This document shows, one piece after another, positions 46,087 to 57,542 of a DNA stretch of 64,000 nucleotides; position 1 is the first letter of the stretch; each line of letters begins with the position of its first letter. Below the pieces are notes generated by a model that ran no database searches, was not told the DNA's origin, and saw only the letters and a program-made list of their open reading frames with translations. Source of the DNA: Cyanophora paradoxa (taxonomy: Eukaryota; Glaucocystophyceae; Cyanophorales; Cyanophoraceae); NCBI GenBank assembly GCA_004431415.1, contig QPMI01000651.1, positions 62,001-126,000 of the forward strand. Reading direction: 5' to 3'. Made by a program: the position numbers and the translations under genes.

Positions 46087-49000
46087 ATGGGCCGGCCGGA
46101 CAGCCCCGTGCTCGTGGAACCTTCTTCCGGATCCACGCGGATGCCCCGGGCGCGCAGCGCGAGCTCCGACCGCGGAGTCGACGCGGCTTCCGCCGGTAGC
46201 AGCTCTCCGGCGGCGGGATTGACTCCGGCAAGCTCGGCCGGCCGCATGCCTGTGCCGCCACTCCCGACACTCGGCGAGGACGCGGCTTACACGGACCCCG
46301 TCGAGCTCCAGATCATCGGACGCATCCAGGAACTGTGCGTGAGACGACTCCGACTTCGCGCCGCTCTCCATTCGCGCGCGCGCGCGCCGACCACTTCGCC
46401 TCTCCCCGGCCCGCGCGCAGGACGCAGCGGCTCCAGAATGTGCAGCGGCAGCTCCACAGCACGGGCCTCCGCACGGCAACGCCTCCCTCGGGCTCGCCGC
46501 GACTCACGCCGAGAGAGATCTCCGCGGCGGCGAACGACCGCGAACCGTTCGCCTTCGAGCTCGCCTCCGGCGGCGCCTCGCCCCGCCCCGTCGACGTCGC
46601 CGCCTACGGCCCCGTCGGCGGCGCCGAGCCGCGCGCCTTCCGGCCCCACTCGCAGCCCGTCGTGTTCGCCGGCGCGGCCGCCGGCGCCGGGGCCCAAGAC
46701 CTTACAAGGCTCGCCGCCTTCCCCACGGCCGGCCCGCCGCCGCCGCCGCAGAGCCCGGCGCCGCCGTCCTCCTGATCGCGATTCCCTCTGCAGCCTCCTG
46801 AACAACCGCCGCCTCCTCGTCGTCGCGAACCGCGCGCCGGTCACCATGGCGCGCCCCGCTCTCCGCTCTTCCCCCCTCGAGCTTGCAGTCGCGATCGTCG
46901 GCCCTGAACCGAGCTCGCCGCGCAGGCGAAGAACAAGGAGACGGGCGAGTGGGGCTACAAGAACTCGTCCGGCGGCCTCGTGAGCGGGCTGGCGGGCATG
47001 CACGGCCACGACTACGTATGGGTCGGCTGGCCCGGTGCGCCCGCCCCGCCTCCTCCCTTCGTTTCGCTTCCTCTTCGAATTCGATCCCGTCCGCGAAACC
47101 CCTGGCTGAATCTGCGATTTCCGCAGGGCTGGAGGTGGCGGCGGAGGAGCGCGGCGGGGTGACGAAGACCCTCTTCGAGAAGCACCGCTGCCACCCCGTG
47201 CGCCCCCGCCCCCGCCCCCGTCCCCGGCGGCCTCCTGAGCGATCACGCTCACGGGACGTCGGCGGGCAGGTGTACCTGGCGGACAAGCTCGCCGACTCCT
47301 TCTACAACGGCTTCTGCAACGAGATCGTGCGCCCCGCCCGCCGCCGGCCCCGGCCCCGCCCTCGCTTGAGCTTCCTGTGCCTTCTTCGAGCGCGCTGACG
47401 TCGACCTGCAGCTCTGGCCCCTCTTCCAGTGCGCACGTGCACGCCGTCGCCTCTCGCGCGGGCCTGGGCCCCGCCGCCCCGCCCTCGCCTCACCTCCCCT
47501 TCGGGCAGCTACGTGCCGCTGCAGACGTTCACGCGGACGGACGTGGAGGAGGAGAAGAAGTTCAGCTCCCGCCTCTGGGATGCGTGCGCCCGCCCGCCCG
47601 CACGCCCGCCCGCCCCCCCGCACGCCCGCGCCCCCCCTCGGCCCTCCCGCCTCTGATTCACGAACTCGCGCCGCTCGCTCCTGCGCCGCGCCCCTCGGGC
47701 AGGTACGTGCGGGCGAACGAGGAGTTCTGCGAGGCGGTCATGCAGATCTACGACCCCGAGCGCGACATCGTCTGGGCGCGCCCTCCCGCCCCGCCCCCGC
47801 CCCCTCTTTCGAGCTTTAATTTGAGCTCTTTCCTTTGTTCCCGCCTTCCCGCCGCCACTCTGCAGGTCCACGACTACCACCTCATGATGCTGGTGCGCAT
47901 GCGCCGCCGGCCCCGTCCCGGCCTCCCCCCTTCCCGTCCGACAAGCCCGCCCGCCCCGCCCCAGCCCGCCATGCTCCGCAAGCGCCACCCCGAGATGCGC
48001 ATCGGGTGCGCGCCCCTTCGAATTCCGCGCCCGGCCACCCCGGTCCCTTCCCAACTCCGACGGCGGAACCAATCGTGTGCCCCCGCAGCTTCTTCCTGCA
48101 CATCCCCTTCCCCGCCGCCGACGTCTACCGCGTCCTCCCCTGGCGCGCCGAAGTCCGCACCCGTACCCCCCGCCTCACCCGTCTCGCTTGCGTATCCCGC
48201 CTGCCTTACGGTCCCTCTCCTCCCCCCCTCCGCAGGTTCTCGAGGGGGTAGTGCAATCGGACCTCGTCGGGTTCCACAGTGCGCTGCTGCCCGATAAAAT
48301 TTTGCCCCGCGGGAATCGAACTCGGGTCGCCCGCAGCCTTCGAGTACGCGCGGCACTTCCTTTCCTCCTGCGACCGCGTTCTGGGGCTCCAGCCCAGCCC
48401 CACCTGGGTCCAGGTGAACCGTACCACCTCTAGATCTTCCCCCCCCCTTTTGAATTTGACTCTTCGGGCCAGACCGCGAGCGGGCATCTCGCCTCCGTCG
48501 GGATCTTTCCCATCGGCACCCCCCTCTGTTTTCGTCATGTGGCCCCTGTACCCTCTTTCTGATCGTCGACGTCCCCCGCCCGCAGGCATCGACTACCTCC
48601 AGTTCCTGAACGCGCAGCAGAAGCCTTCCGTCCAGGCTCGCCCCGTACCCCTCCCTTCCCTATCATGTACCCTCGGCGACTCTTCTCCCCCCGCTCCGCA
48701 GGCGCGCATCGCGCAGCTGCTGCGCACGTTCCAGGGCCGCAAGGCGCGTCCGCCTCCCTTGAGCTTCACCCCTACCCCTCACTCCCCGCCTCATGCAGGT
48801 CATCCTGGGCGTGGACCGGCTCGACTACATCAAGGGTGCCCCTAGGCCTCCGCCCCCACCTTCAACTTCGTCGTCCTCAGATCAGATCGGATCTGATCTG
48901 AGCGGGCAGGGCTGCCGCACAAGCTGCGGGCCTTCGAGGCGCTCCTCGAGCGCCACCCGCGCTTCCGCGGCCGCGTCGGTACCCCCCCCCCCCCCCCCCG

Positions 49001-52000
49001 CCCCGCCCCGCCCGGGAGCTCGGGCCGCCGTGACGCGTGCGGGCCGGTGCGGCAGTGCTGATGCAGATCGCGATCCCCTCGCGGACCTCGGTGGACGACT
49101 ACCGCCAGCTCACCGCCGAGGCGCGCCTTTCCTTCGTTCCTTCCTTGAAGTTCCTCGGCTCTGCCTTCGAAGAAGAAGAAACTCGCCGCTCAGCTCCTGC
49201 GGCGCAGGTGAACGAGCTGGTGGGGCGCATCTCCTCCCGCTTCGGCACCCTCGACTACTCCCCCATACAGTACCTCTACCAGGCCCGCCCCCTTAGAATC
49301 ACGCGCGGCCCCCCGCCCCGCCCCGCCCGCGCGCCCCGCCCCAGCTCGAGACACGTACATCGACCTGACCTTCGGGGCTGTGGCGGCGGATGCAGTCGGT
49401 GAACTTCGACGAGCTGACGGCCCTCTACACGTGCGCGGGGGAGTCTCCTCTCTTCCCTAGAGTCGCCTCTCCTCTCGCCGCCTCACACGGCCTCGCGCCC
49501 GCGCAGGATGGCGGACGTGCTGCTGGCGACGAGCCTCCGCGACGGCATGAACCTCGTCGTCCAGGCCCGCCCCCGCCCCCGCCCCCGCCCCGCCCAGCGG
49601 CCTCGAGCGCTGAGGCGCGGCGCGCAGGAGTACATCGCGTGCCAGCAGGAGCGCCACGGCGTCGTCGTCGTCTCCGAGTTCGCCGGCTCCGCCGGCAACC
49701 TCTCCACCGCCGTCCGCCCCGAGCCCCGCCCCCGGCCCTTAAGAAGCATCGTCCGATTTTGATCTTTAATTTGTCGGGCAGCTGCGGATCAACCCGTGGA
49801 ACACGGAGGAGACGGCGGGGGCGGTGGCGCGGGCGCTCGACATGCACCCCTCCGAGCGCGCCGCCCGCCACACCCACGCCTTCCGGTGCACCCTCGCCCT
49901 CGCCCTCAGCTCAGCTCCGCTCTGTCCTCAGCTTATATTAGCTCCGCTCTGCCCCGTCAGGCACATCTCGAAGCACACGTCGTCGTACTGGGGCACCTCC
50001 TTTGTCTGCGAGCTCCTCCAGGTCCCCCGCCCGAGCCCCGCCCCCGCCGCCCCTTCGGACTATGAATTTTACGAACGCGCCGCTGACGCGCGGCCTCTTC
50101 TCCTCAGGTGGCCGACATGGCTGAGGAGAAGGCGCGCGGGGCCCTGCCCCGCCCCGCCCGTGCGGCCTCCGAGGCCGGGCGCGCCTGCTGATGGGGCGCG
50201 CAGGCGATGCAGACGGCGCCGCTGAGCGCGCGGGCGGTGCGGGAGGCGTACCGCCGCTCCTCCCGCCGCCTCATCTGCCTCGACTACGACGGTGCGAACG
50301 AAGGGAGGGGGGTAGGGGGAACGGGGAGGGCGCTCGACTGACCGATCGGCTCGCCTCGCTCGCCGGCAGGGACGCTGGTGGGCTTCTGCGCGCGCCCCGC
50401 GGACGCCCTCCCCAGCCCAGCCCTCCTCGAGGTACTCCCCCCCCCTCCCCCTGGTCCGAAGTAGGCTTCGAAGGCTTACGCTTGGCGGGCAGGCGCTGGG
50501 GCGGCTGTGCGGGGACGGGAGGAACGCCGTGTACGTCGTCTCGGGGCGCGACCGCTCCTTCCTCGAGTCCACGTCCGTCCCCTCCCCGCCCCGCCCCGCC
50601 CCGCCCCGCGTTTCCTTACGATCGGACGGGACTGGGGGCGGGGCCAGGATCGGGCACCTCCCCGTCGGCATCTTCGCCGAGCACGGGTGCGCCTCGAGCT
50701 CTGGCCCGACACGCCGCCCCCGTTCTCGCTCTCCACGGCGCTGACGCCGTGCCGGCGATGGGGCGGCGCAGGTGCTACTTCCGGCCGCCGCCGCCCCCCG
50801 CGGGGCCGGGCGCGCCCGGCGAGGGGCGGGGCGACCGCGAGGCGTGGGAGGACTGCCGCGCCCGCAACCTCGCCGACGGCACCTGGAAGGCACGCGCCCC
50901 TCGCCTCCGCTCCCCTTCTCCCTCTCCCTTCTCCCTCCTTAACCCCGGGCGCAGGAGCAAGTGCGGCAGGTGATGCAGGACCACGGCGCCCTCGTCCCGG
51001 GCTCCTTCGTCGAGGAGAAGGCCCGCCCGCCCGCCCCGCGCCCCGCGCCCGCGCCCGCGGGTCCGCCTCGTCTTAGGCTCACTCTGAAGCGGCCGCGCAG
51101 GAGTCGGCGATCGTGTGGCACTACCGCTCGGCCGCGGACCCCGCCTTCGCCGCCTGGACCGCCCGCGAGGCCCGCCCCCGCCCCGCCCCCTCTCCGGCCC
51201 TGCGACCCTGAGGGGCTCCCCCGCGCAGCTGCTGCACACGCTGAACGCGATGAACCGCAACCAGCACTTCGACACCATCCCGGGCGCCAAGATCCTCGAG
51301 GCCCGCCCCGCCCCGCCCTCCCACTTTTCTCGCCCTGCAGCTGACGCCGCGGCGCCCTCCGCAGGCGCGGGCGTCGGGAGCGGACAAGGGCTCTGCCCTC
51401 GAGCGCCTCCTCGTCGACGGCGCCCGCGCCCAGGCCGGTGCGCGTCCACTCCGCCTTAGCTTGCTCCCCCCTTTCCCTCCCTCCTCCTGCCCCGCCCGCT
51501 GCCCGACACGTGTGCTGGCCCCCGCAGAGGAGGCGGCGGCCGAGGGCCGCGCCCAGTACGACAGCGGCGGCGAGGCCCTCCCCGAGATAGGGTACCCCCT
51601 TCGCCCCGTTACCCCCGTCAGTTCCTTCCGGGTCCGACGCCCGCGGGGGTACGCGTGCGCGGCGCGCAGGTACGACTTCGTTCTCTGCGTCGGCGACGAC
51701 CGCACCGGTGCGCCCGTCCCGCCCCGCCCCGGCCCGCCCCGCCCCGCCCCTCGTCCGACTCCATTTCCCCCGTCTCAGATGAGGACATGTTTGAGGCGGC
51801 GAGCCACTGGCTCGAGCAGGCGGGGGCCGCCAACCCCAAGGCCCCCCTCCGCGTCTACTCCGTGCGGCGCCCCTTCCTTTTCACCCCTCCCACCCCGTTC
51901 CCCTCCTCACGTTCGAGAAGGTGTGCGTGGGAAAGAAGGCGAGCGCGGCGCGGTACTACCTCCCGGGCCAGCCGGCCGTCGTCCCCTTCCTCGCCTCCCT

Positions 52001-52671
52001 CCCCGACCCCGGCCCCGGCCCCGGCCCCGGCGCCGGGCGCGGCCCCGCCTCTCCCGCCTCCGCCGACTCGCCCTTCGAGCTCGCCGGCTCCGGCTCCGGC
52101 GCCGGCTCCGTGGAGGGCGAGCGCGAGGCCGAGGGCGAGGCGGAGGGGGAGGGCGAGGGGGCGCCCGCCGTTCTGCGCGGGCGGCCCCCCCGCCGCAGCG
52201 CCTCCCCCGCCATGCAGGTCCGGCCGTATCCCGCCCGGTCTCCCCCGGGGTCTGCTTGTAATTGCCGTACCCCCCAGGTGGCGCGGATGACGCGCTCGTG
52301 GTCGACGCCCGAGGGCCTGCTCCTGCGGCGGGCGGCGCACGTGCAGGCCTCGCCGGGGCTCGGGCCCCACGCCCCGCCCCGCGCGCCCTCCGTCTCCCCG
52401 CTCCCCGAGGAGGGCCCCGCCCCGCCCCGGCCGGCGCCGGCCCGCCGCCTTCGCCCCGGTCCAGGCCCCGGCCCCGGCCCCCGGGGCCAAGCCGGCACCC
52501 TCGACCTTCCTGCAGCCGCCGCCGCACCGGGGGCCGGGCCACGTGGCGGGGGCGCTGCGGAAGACCCTCTCGCTGGCCGAGGGCCTGGCGATCGGGGCGG
52601 GGGCGGGGGCGGGGGCGGCGGGGCCCTCCGACGGCCTCCGCCGCGCCCTCGACGCCATCTTTGAGGACTGA
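46087..52671 (+). CDS. Trehalose-6-phosphate synthase / trehalose-6-phosphatase fusion, catalytically intact
   Basis: Exon 1 (46087-46334) encodes a Ser/Pro-rich N-terminus ending in a coiled segment. The GT20 domain has LLVVANRAPVT, SGGLVSGLAG, VQDYHL-type VHDYHLMML (about 47868), GFFLHIPFPAADVYRVLPWR, GFHTFEYARHFLSSC, VILGVDRLDYIKGLPHKL (about 48800), YLYQSVNFDELTALY, ADVLLATSLRDGMNLV and VVVVSEFAGSAGNLSTA. The TPP domain has ICLDYDGTLVGF (about 50270), VYVVSGRDR, VGIFAEHG, SAIVWHYRSADPAFAAW, ASGADKGSALERLL, LCVGDDRTDEDMF (about 51680-51790) and YYLPGQPAVVPFL. A Pro/Gly/Ala-rich tail ends at TGA 52669-52671. It should make trehalose-6-phosphate from UDP-glucose and glucose-6-phosphate and then dephosphorylate it to trehalose, in the cytosol. 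Key residues of both domains are present. Many introns have GCCCGCC donors. Confidence 0.9.
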
Positions 52672-53089
52672 GCTCGAGCTCGAGCTCGATCGCGCAGTTA
52701 TTAATTGTACACGCCTACTATCCGAATTCGAATAAGGCTATAATAATGAAGAATTAATCGAAATAATTGGACGTACAGAGATCTAGATACGTATACGTAT
52801 ACAAAGCGCGCGAACGCGAAGCCGTAACGACCTTTGAAAAACCCACACATAAGCTACAGGTGAACTACATAATTATAATTACTAATGTAAGCGATCGCGA
52901 GCGCTACGTATACACACTCGATATACAAACACATCCGGACACTGTCAATCGTCCAATACAATAAGTCTGCCTGACTCGGTTCTATGCAGCCCCGTCCTCA
53001 GCGCAATCCGGGCCCGGCCGCGGCCGCTGGCCATGGGCTGGCTGGCGGGCAGCGGACGGGGCGGCCGCGGCCCGCGGAGCGGCGCCGGC
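52672..53089. other. AT-rich intergenic region between convergent genes
   Basis: Holds the 3' flanks of the TPS-TPP gene and the rhodopsin gene. A GAGCTC repeat lies at 52671-52690, and the rest is AT-rich with AATAAG and AATAAT words that could direct polyadenylation. No ORF of note. Confidence 0.5.
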
Positions 53090-56000
53090 TTAGAAGCGCG
53101 TGTTCGTGGGCTCCATCTCGTACTGGAAGGAGGGGCGGCCGGACTGCGGCGGGCGCTCCCGCGGGAGGCCCGAGCTCGGGCCCCCGCGGCCCGGCGGGTA
53201 GGGCGCCATCGACATCGGCGGGGGGCCGCCGGCGCCGGGGCCGCCCCGGGGGGACTGGTGGTGGGGGAAGCCGGCCCGCGAGGGCGCCCGGTACGGCCCC
53301 TCGCGCTCCTCGAAGTCGTAGTCGCGCTCGTAGGGGCCAGGATCGCGGTCGGGCCCCGGGCGGCGGTAGGCGGCGGGGCGGGCGGCCGCGCCCTCGTCGT
53401 CCAGGTTGATCACCACGTTCGTGTACTCGTTCGTCGGCATCGGCATCGGGCCCCCGCGCGGCGACTTCGAGCCGAACTGCGCAAACTGTACATTTGAACA
53501 CAAATGCGATACCGAGCCCACCGAAAAGAAATTTTGGGATGGCACCTGCGCGGGCGGCTGCTGCCCGCCGGGAAGGACAGGCCGGAGCTTGCCGACTGGG
53601 ATCGTCTTCGCCCCTGGCCCGGCATTCGGGACCGCTGCGCCGCGCCCAAAAATTCGTGATCAGGATCCGGAGGGCAGGGTGCAAAGCTTCAGGGGGAGGG
53701 CGGGGGCGCACGGGTGCGGGCGCCGGCGCTGCGGGGCGTCTGGCGGCCGTCGGCGTACGGGGGCGGGGGAGGGCCCGCGCGGTCGTTCTCCTCGTAGTAG
53801 TCGTGGGGCACCATGGGGCCCCGCCGGCGCTCGCGATCGCGATCGGGCCCCTCGTCGCGCCAGTCCCGCTCGCGATCGCCGTACGGCTGGGGGCCCCGGG
53901 CGCGGGGATCGCCGGGGCCCCACATCGGCCCGTGGCCGGAGTCCGACGTCGACCCGTCCGCGTCGTGCGAGCCGCCGTACGCGTGCGCCTGCCCGCTCTC
54001 CCACTGAGGCGCGGAAGTCAGCCGTCGACTCGGTGATCGATATCACGAAGCTTCATCGAGGGGCCGGCCGCGGGGCACCTTGCCCTCTCCGCCCGCGGCC
54101 ATCTGCATCTGGTCCTCCTCGTCCTCGATGCCGAACTTCTCCTTCTCGATCTTCTTCTCCTCCTTCTTGATCTGCGATTGCGTCAGCAAGAAGCTGCCAA
54201 GAGCTCGATCGCGAGTCCGTATAAACTCCTGTCCCGCGTATATATAAATTACGCCCGGGCCGCGCACCCGCTCGGGGTGCATGCGGATCTTGCCGGCCTC
54301 GTCCAGGGCCACGCCGTCCGACGCCTGCGGGACGGTTTGAATCGAATTCACGGTTCAAATATAATAGAGTGCCGCCCGGATTCGAACTCGCGCACCCGAA
54401 CGTACTTGACGCCGTTCTCGTCCTCGAAGAAGACGGCCTGCGTACCCGTCCCACGATCGCGATCGATCAGGAAACGCACTGCAATTTCAGGAATTTCTGG
54501 ATCAGGCGCCGGCGGGGCTCGGGGGCGGGACCTCCTTGGAGAGGCGCTTCTCGATGTCGGCCTCGTACTTGTTGTCCTCCAGCTTCAGGTAGATGAACCC
54601 GAAGACAACCTTGGCCGTCAGCTGCGCGGCTCCGGGCCCGGCCGTCAGATCCAGGTCTAGAGGAGGCGGCGCCCCGGGCGCGGCGAGGGCGCGCGGGGGC
54701 GCACGTCCGTGAAGGTGAGGATGATGATCTCGACGTCGGGGTTCAGCACACGGACGCCCTCCGTCCTGCCCGGGGCGGCCGCAGCCGCCGCGATCAGCGC
54801 TCCGACTTCTCTTCTCAGGACCAGGCCCAGGCCCAGCTGCAGGGGCGCACCCGACGACGAAGATGACGGGGTAGACGTGCCACGTGGCGATGAACAGGGC
54901 CATCAGCCCGCGGAACAGGTTGCGGTCCTGCCGATCGCGAGACGCCGCGGTCAGGCGCAGCCGACCCGGAGCGAGGACGGGCCGGGGGCCCGGGACGTCG
55001 ACCTTGTCGGTGGGGAGGAGGCGGAGGGTGCGGGCGTAGCCCTGGTAGAGGATGAAGAGGAGGACGAAGAAGAAGAGGCACGAGAAGACGTAGAAGCCCC
55101 AGCGCATCGGGGCCGGGCAGAGCGCGCTGAACAGGCCCGTCGCAATCATCAGGAAGTCCGCGAAGACGAGCCTGCGAAATTAATGAAGGTGAGAAATTCA
55201 GCGTGTGCTGCGGGCCGGGCCTGGCGGCGTTGACGTTTGATCACGCACGTAAGCTTGACGGCGAAAGGCCGCTCGCCGAGCTCGGCCAGATCGATGACAA
55301 GGCTGCGCAGGAGCGTTGCGATCAGATCGGAGCAGTGGAGTGGCGCCGGCGGCGCCAAGCGCGACAGCTGCAGGTCGCAATACACAAATATGTACAGCAG
55401 TGAGCTTACAGTGGCGTTGTGATAGACCAGTCCAAGTAGCGAGCCTGCGCGTGAGAAAGCGGCGACGTGAGCTCGGGGGGCAGCTACAATTGCAACATAT
55501 CAGAAATTGTTCAAGGGCGTTCGCGATCGACGTCGACGCACAAAATTGACACTGCGATGAGGACCAAAAGGCCAGAGCATTTACGGTTAGCGATGAATAT
55601 CGAAATTTTAAATTATTATCGATGCGGCCGCGGGCGTCTGAATTAAGCTATTACAGCAGCACGCACGTGTAGCCACTGCATTCAAACGAAAGTGACGGAT
55701 CAGTAAGAGCTTTTGCAACAATTGAAATTAAAAGACACGACGCACTTCACGTTGATGACCCCCATTCCATTTGCGTTCGCGTAGTAGCTGCGGAAGATCG
55801 ATCGTGATCAAAAACCGCTTCTCTTTTTCAAGAACTGCCAAATTAAGATCCGATCCGTACCCAAGGGCAGCAATAGCGACGCAGAAAAAGTTCAGAACGT
55901 AGTGCTCTCGCTTGCCGTTCAAGAAGAAGAGGGCTCTGAGAGAAAAGATCACTCGAGCTAGCGCTCGCACTCGTGGTACAATTGCAAGAACTCACACGAA

Positions 56001-56381
56001 GCAAACTGTCGCCAAAGCGAATACCGAGAATCTGCGAAAGATTGATCGTCGGATCATTGCTATTTATGTGGCACGTCGGACCGCGGCCGCCGCAAGGTGC
56101 ATGCATTAGCCGCGCCGCGGCGCGCACGGCCGCCAGCACTCGCTATAGCGTGGGCGCGGACGCGGCACGGGCCGGGCGCACCCGATCCAAAGAAACACGG
56201 CCTGGATAGTCGGCGGGGGTCCTGGGATGATGGGGTCGGAAGTGGATGTGGGTATCGTAGCTGCCAAGTCTGTCTCCGCGCCCAGCACGGCGGATTGCGA
56301 GAGCCGCGCGGCAACCAGGACAGCTGCCAGCAACTCCGCCGCGCCGCTTCGCGGCCGCGGCCAGCCAGCTGCGGGATGCAT
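53090..56381 (-). CDS. Type I (microbial) rhodopsin, outward proton-pump type, with long cytoplasmic tail
   Basis: Minus-strand exons: 56182-56381, 55996-56031, 55861-55935, 55746-55787, 55667-55675 (9 nt), 55542-55551 (10 nt), 55410-55444, 55249-55302, 55003-55171, 54851-54927, 54705-54765, 54532-54621, 54402-54437, 54268-54324, 54079-54171, 53712-54003 and a last exon ending at 53090. All joins through 54079 keep frame. Seven helices are found. Helix C, ARYLDWSITTPLLVID, gives the D85-T89-D96 triad of bacteriorhodopsin with Arg82. Helix D has ADFLMIATG, helix F has TWHVYP, and helix G has TFTDLTAKVVFGF with Asp212 and the Schiff-base Lys216. Glu194 and Glu204 of the proton-release group align too. 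Leu93 suggests green absorption. A charged (IKKEEKKIEKEKFG) then Pro/Gly/Arg-rich tail of roughly 250-300 residues follows. One small exon between 53712 and 53476 is unresolved. Retinal-bound proton pump is the firm inference; its membrane is unknown. Confidence 0.9.
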
Positions 56382-57542
56382 GTCGTGTGCGAAGCGCCGC
56401 AGTGCGTAGCGCTGTATGTAGCTAGCTGGAAGGCTGTCTAGATCTGCTCAGCTGAGCCGCTGTGCGCCGGAAGTCTCTGTGTGAACGCGCGAGCTTTTAA
56501 ATGCCTGAGGCTGCTGAAGGCTGAAGCTGCTGCTGCTGATGCGCTGCAGCTGCGAGCCTGCGACCAGTACTAGTAGTCCTCTAGTGCGACGGCGGCGGTC
56601 GCTGCTTGCTGCTGCTGCTGCCGGCGAGCCTGCCGCCGCCGCTGCTGCGCATTAGCAGCGCATATATGCTTTAGGGAGGGCTCCGCTCATCAAGGCTCAT
56701 CATGACATCAAAGAGCCATCATCAGTGACAGCTCGCGACATTTTTAATTATGATTTACAACATATCATTGCCGTACGCGTGTACCGTACTACGGTACCGT
56801 AGTACGCCGCACTTTACGGTAGGACGTCGGTGAGTCGACGCCGAGTCGTCGCCGACTCGACGGTGACTGGCACTGACTGCATTGTCACGTGCACTGCAGT
56901 CCAACTTTAAACTGGGAGTCTGGGACTCCCACTCATACTAGTACTATGATAAGAGTCACAAGTTCTCACAACCGTTGAACTAAGTAAAGCTTCTGACTCA
57001 GTGAGTCCGCCACATGATTGCCCATATCATTGCTGCGCAATATTAACTTTTTAATTTAAGTTAAAGCGCATGCGGCGACGCAGCGGCGTGCGGCCGCTGC
57101 GGAGCCTGCGGCGTGCCGGCCGCCGGGCGCCGGCCCCGCGGCGCCGCCGCGCCGGCTGAGTTGCTGTCAACGCCCGGCCGGCGCCGGCCGCGGGCGCCGG
57201 GCGGCCCCCGCCGCGGCCGGGCCGGGCGGGCGTCCGACGGTCACCGGGTCGCGCCCGTCGCCGGCCCAACGTTATAATTAACGGAGCCCTCAGCCATGGC
57301 CATGCCGCAGTGCGCCTCTTCGAATTTAAAGTCACTGAATCAGCTTCCGGAAGCCACATTTAGCACTAGATTGGCCATTGAGACCAATACACATCATGAT
57401 CTGACCATCCCAGTTTGCATGTATGCGATCCACCATGACGGCATCATCCATCAATGCTGCGTACCGCGAACAATATTATTAACGCCACAATTGCGCACAC
57501 AGCGGCACAAACAGTGACAAACTACGTGCGAATGATTTAGCA
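56382..57542. other. Divergent intergenic region between rhodopsin and Oxa1 genes
   Basis: Holds CTG-rich stretches (56515-56650), a GTAC-rich near-palindrome GTACCGTACTACGGTACC (56778-56802), CGAGTCG/CGACTCG words (56830-56870) and a GC-rich palindromic block (57070-57260). No gene supported. It should contain both promoters. Confidence 0.45.

Noticed and set aside
46287-47252. 321-aa minus-strand ORF opposite the first exons of TPS-TPP
   Set aside because: No domain. The plus strand encodes conserved trehalose synthase motifs over the same bases.
54355-54400. A tRNA gene at the B-box-like word in the rhodopsin intron
   Set aside because: The acceptor and T stems do not pair convincingly and no anticodon arm or A box is visible. 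Kept only as a possible SINE relic.
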